From JBDNJM01 sp041687755 (GTDB lineage Bacteria > Planctomycetota > UBA1135 > GCA-002686595): a stretch of DNA of 35,558 nucleotides. The DNA lies in NCBI GenBank assembly GCA_041687755.1, contig JBDNJM010000060.1:1-35558 (forward strand), read 5' to 3'. The notes under the pieces were generated by a model that saw nothing but the letters and a program-made list of their open reading frames with translations, searched no databases and had not been told where the DNA came from. Within the stretch, counting starts at the first letter, position 1, and the number at the start of each line of letters is the position of its first letter. This document shows, one piece after another, positions 8,714 to 16,731 of this stretch. The translations under genes and the position numbers were made by a program.

Positions 8714-9459
8714 TGGCACCCTTCTCACAATCCGGTCCGGGGTCTTGGGTGGCGCGTCTCGCGTCGCTCGGGGCCCTGGGCCTGGTCCTCTTCGGGCTGC
8801 CCTCGTGCGGCGTGGTCGCGGCCTTCGTCGAGGTGTTCAGCGTCCGGGACATCTGCGACAAGGCAGAGCTGGACGGCACCCAACAGGTCACGATCGCACG
8901 CTATGCGGATCTCGTCGAGCCCTCCCAGTCAACGCCCTGGTTCGCCAGCATGATCTTCAAGCCGGGCGCGGGGATCGACACGCTGCCCGAGCTAGGTGAG
9001 GACAGCCGTGCGGCGATCTGCGTCTACGACTCCCAGCTCCACCAGCTGCGGGACGGATGGTCGGCCACCAGCGACGACTCGGACGCCAAGGACATCATCC
9101 GGATCACCCTGGTCCACTCCGTCGACCTGGCCGCCGCGGCCACCCAGGAGGTCCGAGAACGGGTGGAGACGATGTTCGCGAGCAGCCAGGACATGCGCGA
9201 CCAGATCATCAATCTGGTCTCGGGCAACCCCGGCAATGCGTCGGTGGTCGAGGTCGACCAAGCCACCCGCAGCTTCTACGACTCGGTGGAGCAGCTGACC
9301 TCCCAGTGGCGCTTCGTCGACGACCAGCTGGACGCCTCCGCGCGGGGCGTGCACTCGACCGACACTGAAGACGAGTGGGCAGCCGACTTCTCTCCCGAGG
9401 ACCTCGAGTCGGCCTACCAGAACGTCGACGCGATGCTCGAGACCTTCCAGGAGCTCTGA
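8713..9459 (+). CDS. lipoprotein of the toxin-like operon (248 aa), intact
   Basis: The ATG at 8713-8715 overlaps the TGA of the preceding broken gene by one base (TGATG), a sign of translational coupling. A longer upstream frame is rejected because it has no signal sequence. Residues 1-31 form a lipoprotein signal with lipobox LPSC at C32 (GALGLVLFGLPSC). The mature part is acidic and mostly helical (KAELDGTQQVTIARYADLVE; VDLAAAATQEVRERVETMFA; DFSPEDLESAYQNVDAMLET). I recognise no family. Given the position it could be a membrane-anchored immunity/adaptor protein or a third helical toxin component; both are guesses. Unlike the two genes before it, the frame is undamaged, so either decay upstream is recent or this protein has its own role. 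Confidence 0.8.
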   Translation: MAPFSQSGPGSWVARLASLGALGLVLFGLPSCGVVAAFVEVFSVRDICDKAELDGTQQVTIARYADLVEPSQSTPWFASMIFKPGAGIDTLPELGEDSRAAICVYDSQLHQLRDGWSATSDDSDAKDIIRITLVHSVDLAAAATQEVRERVETMFASSQDMRDQIINLVSGNPGNASVVEVDQATRSFYDSVEQLTSQWRFVDDQLDASARGVHSTDTEDEWAADFSPEDLESAYQNVDAMLETFQEL

Positions 9460-9483
9460 ACGCTCTTCCACGAGGACGTCAGC

Positions 9484-9565
9484 GCAGCGCCCTTTCCGCG
9501 CTGCAGTGACGCCCCCGCCGGCCCCGGCTCGACTCCGAGAACTCACTCGGAGCCGGGCCGGGGCC
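9484..9565 (+). terminator. two hairpins after the lipoprotein gene
   Basis: First hairpin: GCAGCGC (9484-9490), loop CCTTTCC, GCGCTGC (9498-9504). Second: CTCCGAG (9533-9539) with CTCGGAG (9546-9552), lying inside a larger imperfect GC-rich dyad 9520-9565. No T-run follows either. Probably the transcript end of the toxin-like operon. The stretch 9566-9738 up to the next gene shows nothing else. Confidence 0.5.
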
Positions 9566-9738
9566 TGCGCCTTGGAGTCCGGCGCGCCGGGAGGATCTCC
9601 CCCCGGGGTTGGGGCCCCGCTCGGAGATCTCCCGGTGGCGGACCGCGTCAGCGAGCGGGCTGGGAGAGGGCTCACGAGGACGACCGCAGCCCCCCCAGGT
9701 CGTGCAGTCGGGAGGCAATGCCGTTAACCTCCCCCGCC

Positions 9739-11538
9739 ATGGCAGAACTAGGTGCATCGGGGCTGGTCCACGGGTTCGGCGGACCGCCCCTCCTCGACGG
9801 AATTGGGCTGCAGATCGAACGCGGCGAGCGCGTGGGCCTGCTGGGTCGCAACGGCTGCGGCAAGTCGACCCTGCTGAAGATCCTGGCGGGGTCGATCGAG
9901 CCCGACGAGGGCCAGCTGGTGCTGCGCCCGGGCCTGACCATCGCCGGCCTGGCCCAGGACGTGCCCGACGGCATCTCCGGCACCGTGGCCGAGCGGGTCT
10001 CGGGCGTGCTGGAGGCCGCCGGCGACCAGGATTGGGAGGTCGAGGCGAAGACCGACCGCATCCTCGGCGAGCTAGGACTCGAGCCCGATGCCTCGGTCTC
10101 GAACCTGTCGGCCGGCGCCAAGCGACGGGTGCTGCTGGCCGAGGCGCTCGTGCTCGATCCCGACGTTCTGATCCTCGACGAGCCCACCAACCACCTGGAC
10201 CTCGGCGCGATCCTCAAGCTCGAGGAGCGCCTCCTCCAGCGCTCGGGCTCGCTGCTGTTCGTGACCCACGACCGCGCGTTCCTGCGCAGCGTCGCGACGC
10301 GCATCCTCGACCTCGACCGGGGCCAGATTCGCTCCTACGACTGCAACTACGCGACGTACCTCGAGCGCAAGGAGTCGCTGCTCGAGGCCGAGGAAAAACA
10401 GACCGCGAACTTCGACAAGAAGCTCGCCCAGGAGGAGGTCTGGATCCGCCGCGGCATCAAGGCCCGCCGCACCCGCGACCAGGGCCGCGTGCGCGCCCTG
10501 ATGAGGATGCGCGAGGAGCGCCGCGCTCGGCGCAATCGCGTCGGCCAGGCCAGCGCCGCGACCCAGCAGACCGAGCGCTCCGGCCAACTCGTGGCCGAGG
10601 TCGAGAACGTCAGCATCGGATTCGGGTCGAATCGCCTGATCGAGGGCTTCACCACGGCCGTCCTGCGCGGCGATCGCGTCGGCATCGTCGGCCCGAACGG
10701 CGCCGGTAAGACGACCTTCATCAAGGTCCTGCTCGGCGAGCTGCCGCCCGACACGGGGCACGTGCGGCTCGGCACGCGGCTCGAGATCGGCCGGTTCGAC
10801 CAGCTGCACGGCGACCTCGATTCCGAGAAGACGCTGCAGGAGAACGTCGTCGACAAGGGCGACACGGTGATGGTCAACGGCAAGGCGCGGCACGTGATCA
10901 GCTACCTCGGCGACTTCTTGTTCGAGCCCGAGCAGGTGCGCCGCTCGATCCGCTACCTGTCTGGCGGCGAGCGCAACCGCCTGCAGCTCGCGAAGCTCCT
11001 CGCCCAGCCCGCGAACCTGCTGATTCTCGACGAGCCGACCAACGACCTGGACCTCGAGACCCTCGAGCTGCTCGAGCAAATCCTGCTCGACTACCAGGGC
11101 ACCCTGATCGTCGTCAGCCACGACCGCGAATTCCTCGACAACGTGGTCACCCAGACCCTCATGCTCGACGGCGTCGGCGGCATCGTCGAGCACGTCGGCG
11201 GGTACACCGACGCCCTCAAGCGCCAGGCCGCCATCGCGACGTCCGCGGTGAGCCCGAAGGCGAAAGCCGCGCCCAAGCCCGCGCCTGGGAAGCACCGCGC
11301 CGCCGCCCCGGCCAAGCTGACGTTCACCGAGAAGCACGAGCTGGAGCGCCTGCCCCGCCGGATCGAAAAACTTGAGACCGAGGTCGCCGAGCGCACCGCG
11401 GCCATGGCCGCCCCCGGCTTCTATCGTGAGGACAGCAGGAGCATCGCCACGGCCAACTTCGAACTGGCCGCTCGCCAAGCCGAGCTCGAGCAGGTCTACA
11501 CCCGCTGGACAGAACTCGAATCGCGCGCCGAGGGCTGA
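9739..11538 (+). CDS. uup: ABC-F family ATPase, Uup type
   Basis: 599 residues with two fused ATP-binding cassettes and no membrane segments. Cassette 1: Walker A GRNGCGKST (residues 36-44), signature NLSAGAKRR (slightly altered), Walker B VLILDEPTNHLD. Cassette 2: Walker A GPNGAGKTT, signature YLSGGERNRLQLAKLL, Walker B LLILDEPTNDLD, switch VVSHDRE. The inter-cassette linker (about residues 225-290) is charged and helical. A basic Ala/Pro/Lys linker (about 500-525) leads to a C-terminal coiled coil (about 530-599, KHELERLPRRIEKLETEVAE) typical of Uup, which binds DNA or ribosomes. ABC-F proteins act on ribosomes in the cytoplasm; Uup also affects transposon excision. I chose the ATG at 9739 (MAELGASGLVHGF); an ATG 21 bases earlier would add MPLTSPA. 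High confidence in ABC-F, slightly less in Uup versus another subgroup. Confidence 0.93.
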   Translation: MAELGASGLVHGFGGPPLLDGIGLQIERGERVGLLGRNGCGKSTLLKILAGSIEPDEGQLVLRPGLTIAGLAQDVPDGISGTVAERVSGVLEAAGDQDWEVEAKTDRILGELGLEPDASVSNLSAGAKRRVLLAEALVLDPDVLILDEPTNHLDLGAILKLEERLLQRSGSLLFVTHDRAFLRSVATRILDLDRGQIRSYDCNYATYLERKESLLEAEEKQTANFDKKLAQEEVWIRRGIKARRTRDQGRVRALMRMREERRARRNRVGQASAATQQTERSGQLVAEVENVSIGFGSNRLIEGFTTAVLRGDRVGIVGPNGAGKTTFIKVLLGELPPDTGHVRLGTRLEIGRFDQLHGDLDSEKTLQENVVDKGDTVMVNGKARHVISYLGDFLFEPEQVRRSIRYLSGGERNRLQLAKLLAQPANLLILDEPTNDLDLETLELLEQILLDYQGTLIVVSHDREFLDNVVTQTLMLDGVGGIVEHVGGYTDALKRQAAIATSAVSPKAKAAPKPAPGKHRAAAPAKLTFTEKHELERLPRRIEKLETEVAERTAAMAAPGFYREDSRSIATANFELAARQAELEQVYTRWTELESRAEG

Positions 11539-11540
11539 TC

Positions 11541-11561
11541 GGGCTCGCTCTCAGGGAGCCC
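11541..11561 (+). terminator. hairpin just after uup
   Basis: GGGCTC (11541-11546) pairs with GAGCCC (11556-11561) two bases after the stop codon; no T-run. The rest of the gap to 11748 is C- and G-run-rich with no recognisable element. Confidence 0.4.
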
Positions 11562-11748
11562 AGGGGCCCCCCCCGGACCACCCCAAGCGGGGTCTCGGCC
11601 GAGAGCGAACGCGGTTCAGCCAAATTCTTCGCGATTGGGCTCGATGCCCCTCCTCGGACGACCCGATGGGGTGGCCAGAGGAGAGTTCCTCACTAAAACG
11701 CGACGACCTGAGAGACCTCAGGAGAGCCCCCCCCTACGAGACCTGCCG

Positions 11749-12453
11749 ATGAGCCCTTTCCTGCCCACTCTGCGCCTTGCCGCAGCCACCACCTTGCTCG
11801 CCCTCGCCGGATGCCACGCGATGGTCACCCAGAAGAACCTGACCTCAGGTGACTTCCAGACCCTCACCGGCTCAATCCAGAAGGAGAGCTCGGCCGAGTC
11901 CTACGACCGCTTCGAAGCCGTGATCCGCGCCCCGCGCCGCGGCCCGCGCAGCACGGTCGAGGTCGCCATGCTTCCGATGGACGTGGACGTCGACCTCGCG
12001 TCGATTTCCAACCTGCCCTACGCCAACAGCCTGCGCGAGCTGCTCGGGAACTCCGATCGCATCGGGCTGCTGCCGAAATCGGAGACGGAAGAACTGCTCG
12101 AACTGGCCGCGGAAGTCGGCGTCGAGCCGCCGCTGCCCGTCGACATCGTCGTCGAGTCGTTCGCCTTCATGACGGACACCTACATGGTCCCCGGCTTCGA
12201 CGGGCACCCGCTCGCCACGCCGATGCTCGTGCTCGAGGCCGACATCCGCTCGACCTACGACAGCCGCAGCGTCCACTTCGAAGAGCGCGGCCCCTTAGCC
12301 CGCAACCGCGAGGTCCTCGCCCGCTTCACCCAGCGCGTGCAGAAGAGCATCGAAGAGAAGCTCGGCCCGGAGCTCCCGATCGACGTCGAGCTCCGCGCGC
12401 CCCAGAACCGACCGATCGAGCTTCCGGAAGAAGGCTTCGGCAACTGGCGCTGA
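11749..12453 (+). CDS. putative lipoprotein of unknown function (234 aa)
   Basis: ATG at 11749 begins a lipoprotein signal (MSPFLPTLRLAAATTLLALA, then GC: lipobox LAGC at C22). The mature protein has no recognised domain. It contains VEVAMLPMDVDVDLASISNL, a short helical part (KSETEELLELAAEVGVEPPL), then PVDIVVESFAFMTDTYMVPG and PMLVLEADIRSTYDSRSVHF. The alternating beta pattern with a late helix (LARFTQRVQKSIEEKLGPEL) resembles small periplasmic domains that compute or hold a conserved pocket, such as those in LPS-assembly or GNA1162-like lipoproteins, but I cannot assign one. It stands alone between a hairpin after uup and an 18-bp terminator. Start choice is supported by the signal; upstream codons (to 11635) lack one. 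Confidence 0.8.
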   Translation: MSPFLPTLRLAAATTLLALAGCHAMVTQKNLTSGDFQTLTGSIQKESSAESYDRFEAVIRAPRRGPRSTVEVAMLPMDVDVDLASISNLPYANSLRELLGNSDRIGLLPKSETEELLELAAEVGVEPPLPVDIVVESFAFMTDTYMVPGFDGHPLATPMLVLEADIRSTYDSRSVHFEERGPLARNREVLARFTQRVQKSIEEKLGPELPIDVELRAPQNRPIELPEEGFGNWR

Positions 12454-12487
12454 GCTCACTTCGGACCCCGGCCGCCCGACGGCCTGC

Positions 12488-12526
12488 ACGGCGCCGCGCC
12501 CCAGATCGTCTGGGGCGCGGCGCCGT
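12488..12526 (+). terminator. perfect 18-bp hairpin terminator
   Basis: The arms 12488-12505 and 12509-12526 are exact reverse complements with a three-base TCG loop; the arm begins ACGGCGCCGCGCCCCAGA. It sits 34 bases after the lipoprotein stop. No T-run follows. Confidence 0.75.
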
Positions 12527-12623
12527 TCGCATGGAAGGCCGCGCGACGAATCCAGCATCGACCTAACACCCGCCCGCACCGTACGTTCGCTAGGCGCTCC
12601 CCCCCCACCCCCCCGGACCTCCC

Positions 12624-13895
12624 GTGCTGAACTCGATTCTCGCCCTCGCCCTCGCCCTCAACCCCCAGGCGGCGCCCGAGCCCCTGGCGATCCTCCACGC
12701 CACCGTGATCTCGTCCGAGCGCGACGGGCCCCTGCCCGACGCCACCGTGCTGATCGCCGGCGGGCGCATCGTCAGCGTCGGCGCCAGCGCGGAGGTCCCC
12801 GTCCCCGACGGCTTCCGACCCGTGGACGCCAGCGGCCTGTTCCTCAGCCCCGGCTTCGTCGACGCGCACGTGCACCTGCCCGGGGAGGGCGCGGAGTTCC
12901 CGCCGGAGGAGACCGAGCGCGTCCTCGCCGCCTACCTCGACGCCGGCGTCACCACCCTGCGCGTCCCCCGCGGCGCGCCCGAACACCTGGAGCTGCGCGC
13001 GCGCATCGAGCGCGGCGAGCTCGCTGGCCCACGCCTCGTGATCTCCACGCCGCCGATCTCCGGCCGCTCACCGCTGCCGGTCGCCGACGCCGCCGCACGC
13101 TTCGCCGAGTGGGCCGACGCGGGCTACGACTTCGTCAAGTACCTCTCCGGCGTCCCCGAGTCCGAGTACGTCGAACTCGTGCGCCTCGCACGCGAAGCCG
13201 GGCTCGACTGGACCGGCCACGCCCCCGCCGGCGGTCTCAACGCCGTCCTGCAAAGCGGCCAGCTCGGACTCGAGCACGCCAGCGCCATCGTCCGCGGCAC
13301 GGCCGACCTCGACGCCGACGCCCGCAAGACGCTGTTTGAAAGCCTCGGCGCGAACGGCCTGTTCCTCTGCCCGAACCTCCTCTACTACGAAACGCTCAGC
13401 GACCGCCCCAGGCTCGCCCAGCTGCGCGCGCGCCCGGGCCTAGACGACTGCCCCGATTCGATCGTCGCGGCCTGGGTCGCCGAGCGCGAACAGCCCGACC
13501 CGAGCCGCGCAAGCTGGACGGCCATCGTCGAGCGCTTCGACCCGCTGCTGCCCGAGCTGCGCCAGGCGGGCGTGCGCATCGTCATCTCCCCCTCGGCCGG
13601 CCCGTTCATCGCCCCGGGCCCGAGCTACGTCCTCGAGATCCGCCGCCTCGCGCGCGCCGGGATGGACCCTAGGAGCCTGTTCCGTTCAGCGACGATCGAA
13701 GGCGCCGCCTGTTGCCGCCTCGAGGCCTCCATCGGCACAGTCGAAGCCGGCCGCCTGGCGGACCTGGTCTTGCTTACGGACGACCCGAGCCTCGACCTCG
13801 ACGCTTACACCGCCCCCTCCGCGGTGGTGCACGGGGGAAGCTGGCGGGCGATCGCGGAACACCTGCAAGAGCCCACCGAGACCTCGGCGCGCTAA
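12624..13895 (+). CDS. amidohydrolase, imidazolonepropionase-like, secreted, altered metal site
   Basis: 423 residues from a GTG start; MLNSILALALALNPQAAPEP looks like a short signal peptide. The fold is seen from the N-terminal beta part (ATVLIAGGRIVSVG), then FLSPGFVDAHVHLPG with metal ligands H82 and H84, the usual lysine in FVKYLSG (K172), H199 in TGHAP and H218 in LEHAS, and a C-terminal GTVEAGRLADLVLLTDDP. This is the amidohydrolase superfamily, imidazolonepropionase-like/Xaa-Pro-dipeptidase-like group. The family's catalytic Asp normally lies in GTDAG; here the segment reads RIVISPSAG, putting Ser324 in its place. Activity may be lost or changed. Substrate cannot be named. A perfect 18-bp terminator separates it from the gene before; no obvious operon partner. 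Confidence 0.85.
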   Translation: MLNSILALALALNPQAAPEPLAILHATVISSERDGPLPDATVLIAGGRIVSVGASAEVPVPDGFRPVDASGLFLSPGFVDAHVHLPGEGAEFPPEETERVLAAYLDAGVTTLRVPRGAPEHLELRARIERGELAGPRLVISTPPISGRSPLPVADAAARFAEWADAGYDFVKYLSGVPESEYVELVRLAREAGLDWTGHAPAGGLNAVLQSGQLGLEHASAIVRGTADLDADARKTLFESLGANGLFLCPNLLYYETLSDRPRLAQLRARPGLDDCPDSIVAAWVAEREQPDPSRASWTAIVERFDPLLPELRQAGVRIVISPSAGPFIAPGPSYVLEIRRLARAGMDPRSLFRSATIEGAACCRLEASIGTVEAGRLADLVLLTDDPSLDLDAYTAPSAVVHGGSWRAIAEHLQEPTETSAR

Positions 13896-13912
13896 GGCTC
13901 CTCCGCTCGCAA

Positions 13913-13932
13913 CGTCGCGGAGAAACGCGACG
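13913..13932. terminator. hairpin between convergent genes
   Basis: CGTCGCG (13913-13919), loop GAGAAA, CGCGACG (13926-13932), 17 bases after the amidohydrolase stop and ahead of the convergent gene at 14047. No T-run on either side. Confidence 0.45.
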
Positions 13933-14046
13933 AAGCGTCACGTTCCGCACCGAGCGCGGTCTACCCAGGGTGGGCGGGGGAGGCGGATGGCTCTCGGCCT
14001 GCCTCCCCCGCGCCAACCTCCCACGCCGACTTCCCTAGTTCTGCCC

Positions 14047-14373
14047 CTACTCCTTGCGGGCAGCCATCCCGCGCACGATCGGACCCCTCTCCGCCAGCCC
14101 CTCCAGGCAGCTCTGGATTGCCGCCTCGGACGTCTGCCCTCGCCACCAGGGGTACTGGCCGTCCTCCAGCTCCCGCCAGGCATCTCCGAGCCGGTCGTCC
14201 TCCGCGAACACGCGCACAACGAACGGCGCGTCGTTGCCGGCCAGGTCGCGCAGCACGTCGAGCCGCAGCCAGCGGGTCGACTCTTCGAAGTGGACCTCGA
14301 GGTGCAGGGTGTGGACCTGCTCGAAGGCGTAGCGGGCGTAGGCGGGCAGCTCGAGGCGGGGGGAGTCGGTCAT
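14047..14373 (-). CDS. conserved-looking hypothetical protein (108 aa)
   Basis: ATG at 14373 to TAG at 14047. Sequence begins MTDSPRLELPAYARYAFEQV and has alternating hydrophobic residues (HTLHLEVHFEESTRWLRLDV; FVVRVFAEDD), then a tryptophan-rich turn (GQYPWWRGQTSEAAIQSCLE) and a helical end. No signal peptide or membrane segment, so probably cytoplasmic. I do not recognise the family. It is transcribed divergently from the 368-residue gene at 14525 across a 151-base gap and ends convergently with the amidohydrolase. Third-position GC and absence of a better overlapping frame support it as real, with moderate certainty. Confidence 0.65.
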   Translation of the reverse strand: MTDSPRLELPAYARYAFEQVHTLHLEVHFEESTRWLRLDVLRDLAGNDAPFVVRVFAEDDRLGDAWRELEDGQYPWWRGQTSEAAIQSCLEGLAERGPIVRGMAARKE

Positions 14374-14524
14374 GGGAGCCTGAGCCTGACGGTTCCGGCC
14401 CCTGGCGCAAGGCTCCTTTGGCGCGGTTCCTCACCGACCCGCGACGCGCCGCCCGTGGCGGGGCGCGGGCTCGAGCGCTCGCCGTCGGACCTGCAGCCGG
14501 GCGGCGCGGCTAAGCTGGTCCTCC

Positions 14525-15631
14525 ATGGCCCGCCGCAGCACCGCATCCACTCCGCCCCAGCTTGTCACCGACCTGGCCCCCGACCCGCGGGGCCCGCGGG
14601 CGATCGCGACCGAGTTCCGCCGGCTGCTCGAGGACGGGGCCGAGCTGCGCGCGGACGGGCTCGCCGCCGATGACCCGCTGGAGCTGCTCGAGCGCGGCGA
14701 CGTCCCGCGGCACTGGCTCGATCTGTTCGGGGCGCGGATCTACCTGACCGGCTACCGCTTCGACGAGCACCTCAACTTCCTGCTCGCCTACGTCGCCCTC
14801 CCCGGGGCCAAGCTGCGCTTCCACGCGCGCGTGTTCTACAAGGACTCGAGCCTGGTGTGGCGCGTCGCGAGCCACGTGATCCACACCGGCGACGACTTCT
14901 GGATCGGCAAGGGCGACGTTCTCGAGGGCCCCGACGGGATGCTGCACTCCGCCGAGGAGACGACGAACCTCCCCTACGAGATCCAGGCCGCGCTCGACAC
15001 CGTCAGTCGCGCGCAGAAGGCGAAGCGCGACGACCTCGGCGCGCTGCTCGCTCTGCGCCACGCGCCCGCTGACCGCATCGAGCCCTACGCGGACTTCTCA
15101 AGCCCGCGCCGCGCCGCCGAGGCGCGCGCCCCGATCCACGGGAACCGCTCGATCGCGCGCTTCACGAAGAAGAACGACCCGACCTCGCTGCGCTTCGCCA
15201 GGGGCTTCGAGCCCGACTTCAGGCGCGCCAGTATCGAAGTCGCCCACTCCGCGAGCCGGCTGTACAACGGCGCGATCGAAAAGCACCGCCTGCTCTCAGT
15301 CAACGGCCGCGTGCAGTACCAGTTCGTCGCGTCACCGACCCACGTGTTCTGCAACCCGCCCCAGGCTCTGACCGCAGAGCTGACGAGCTTCGGCCTGCGC
15401 GCGCTGCACGTGCAGTCGCCCGAGGACGCCTTCATCCCGGGCTTCGAATACCACTACCTCGACGAGTCGGTAGACCCGCCGGAATTTCACAGCCAGATCC
15501 CCGACGGTTACGCTGGCGCGCTCAGCCCGATCGACGGGGAGCGCGCCGACGCCAGCGCCTGGAACGAACGCCTGCCCCACCTGGTGGCGTTCCGGCGCAT
15601 GCTCCAGCGACCCGCGCTCAGCCGCCAATAA
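14525..15631 (+). CDS. hypothetical protein (368 aa), unrecognised
   Basis: ATG at 14525, TAA at 15629-15631. No signal peptide or membrane helix: soluble, probably cytoplasmic. The N-terminal part (residues 1-60) is helical (IATEFRRLLEDGAELRADGL). The centre has aromatic beta-strands (LDLFGARIYLTGYRFDEHLN; LRFHARVFYKDSSLVWRVAS; THTGDDFWIGKGDV-like). A linker carries IARFTKKNDPTSLRF, and the C-terminal third has YQFVASPTHVFCNPP and GFEYHYLDESVDPPEFHSQI. The paired beta-regions with conserved-looking W, H, D and Y suggest an enzyme or ligand-binding fold, but I know no match. Its last 14 bases overlap the convergent secreted-protein gene. High coding quality; function unknown. Confidence 0.8.
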   Translation: MARRSTASTPPQLVTDLAPDPRGPRAIATEFRRLLEDGAELRADGLAADDPLELLERGDVPRHWLDLFGARIYLTGYRFDEHLNFLLAYVALPGAKLRFHARVFYKDSSLVWRVASHVIHTGDDFWIGKGDVLEGPDGMLHSAEETTNLPYEIQAALDTVSRAQKAKRDDLGALLALRHAPADRIEPYADFSSPRRAAEARAPIHGNRSIARFTKKNDPTSLRFARGFEPDFRRASIEVAHSASRLYNGAIEKHRLLSVNGRVQYQFVASPTHVFCNPPQALTAELTSFGLRALHVQSPEDAFIPGFEYHYLDESVDPPEFHSQIPDGYAGALSPIDGERADASAWNERLPHLVAFRRMLQRPALSRQ

Positions 15632-16631
15632 CCAGCTCAAGCCCATTGTAGAGCTCGATCAAGCCGCTTCCGAGCACGGCCGCACCCTGGGTCGAAACGC
15701 AGCGCCCTAGCAAACTCGGCTCCAGGGGAATCGCTAGCGAGTGCACGCCGCCCGCGATGTTGATGTTGTACGGCGGCGCGATCAGCAGCTCGCCTAAGAA
15801 GCCCGGAAGCGAGCCGATCGGCAGGCTCTGGCCGCCGGCGCCGATCGCGAGGAAGGTGGTCGTCAGGCCGGGCGTGCTCAGGCCCACTTCTCCGAAGTAG
15901 GTCTGGCCGAGGGTCGGCGGGACCAGCGCGTTGTAGTCGAGTCCGTTGATCCCGGTGCCGTTGAAGACCGTCGCACTGCCGGGGCCAACCAGCGCCACGT
16001 TGTCGAGGCCGATGTTCCAGGTCGAGAAGAGCGCGAAGAAGGCGGGGTCGATCCACCAGATCTCGACCTGGTCCACGCTCGTGATCACGTCGGACCACTC
16101 GATGCCCGGACGGAAGTTCTCGCCGTCGCCAACCCAGCCGCCCTTCCAGCCGCTGGGCACCGCGGATAGATCGTCAGCGGGAACGGCAAAGTTGAAGTTC
16201 TTCCAGCCGGCGCCGACAAGCGGAATGTTCGTGCCGACGCGGTAGGCGTAGTCGTCGTCGTCCACGCTCGGGGTGCCCTTCGTGTCGCGAATCAGGATCG
16301 ACATCGAGAACCCGGCGCCCGATCCGAACACGTTCGCGTCGGTGCGCGCGTCGAAGTTCATGCGGCTAATGCCCTGGGCCCGGAAGTCGCCCGAGTAGGC
16401 CGCCGAGTTCGAGGTCCAAATCGGGGCGAAGGTGTCTGCGTTCGCCTGGTGTAGCCATGCGCCGGGGTTTCCGCCGGAGGTCTCGATCACGTCGCCCGGG
16501 TTGTAGGACCATCCGCCCTGGTTGACGCCGTTCTCGAACGTATCGATCAGGGGTGCCCCATCGCCCCCCTCGGCGAAGGCCGCGGGCGCGGAGTAGGCGA
16601 GCAGGGCAAGGGCGATCGTGAGGTGGCGCAT
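15618..16631 (-). CDS. secreted laminin-B-like domain protein (337 aa)
   Basis: ATG complementary to 16629-16631. MRHLTIALALLAYSAPAAFA is a clear signal peptide. Residues about 30-190 follow the laminin-B/IV-like pattern of planctomycete exported proteins: LIDTFENGVNQGGWSYNPGD, VIETSGGNPGAWLH, YSGDFRAQGISRMNFDARTD, GAGWKNFNFAVP and VDQVEIWWIDPAFF...IGLDNVAL. Such domains usually bind carbohydrate or extracellular matrix. The C-terminal ~125 residues form a separate beta module (from about NGLDYNALVPPTLGQTYFGE), ending LIELYNGLELVIGG, like the termini of the ELWxTDGT proteins here. The gene overlaps the convergent gene by 14 bases. Exported; exact ligand unknown. Confidence 0.85.
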   Translation of the reverse strand: MRHLTIALALLAYSAPAAFAEGGDGAPLIDTFENGVNQGGWSYNPGDVIETSGGNPGAWLHQANADTFAPIWTSNSAAYSGDFRAQGISRMNFDARTDANVFGSGAGFSMSILIRDTKGTPSVDDDDYAYRVGTNIPLVGAGWKNFNFAVPADDLSAVPSGWKGGWVGDGENFRPGIEWSDVITSVDQVEIWWIDPAFFALFSTWNIGLDNVALVGPGSATVFNGTGINGLDYNALVPPTLGQTYFGEVGLSTPGLTTTFLAIGAGGQSLPIGSLPGFLGELLIAPPYNINIAGGVHSLAIPLEPSLLGRCVSTQGAAVLGSGLIELYNGLELVIGG

Positions 16632-16731
16632 CAGTGTCTTTCTGGGGGGGGCTAGAAGTCACCCCTGGAGCCTACCGCAGGACCCAGAAGCCCGCAGATC
16701 TCACCCACTGCGAGCGAATCGCGCCCGACCG

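Noticed and set aside
10072..11478. 468-codon open frame antisense to the ABC-F gene
   Set aside because: Mirror frame of a high-GC gene; translation is a Val/Leu/Asp/Glu-rich string with no domain, while the sense frame has all ABC motifs.
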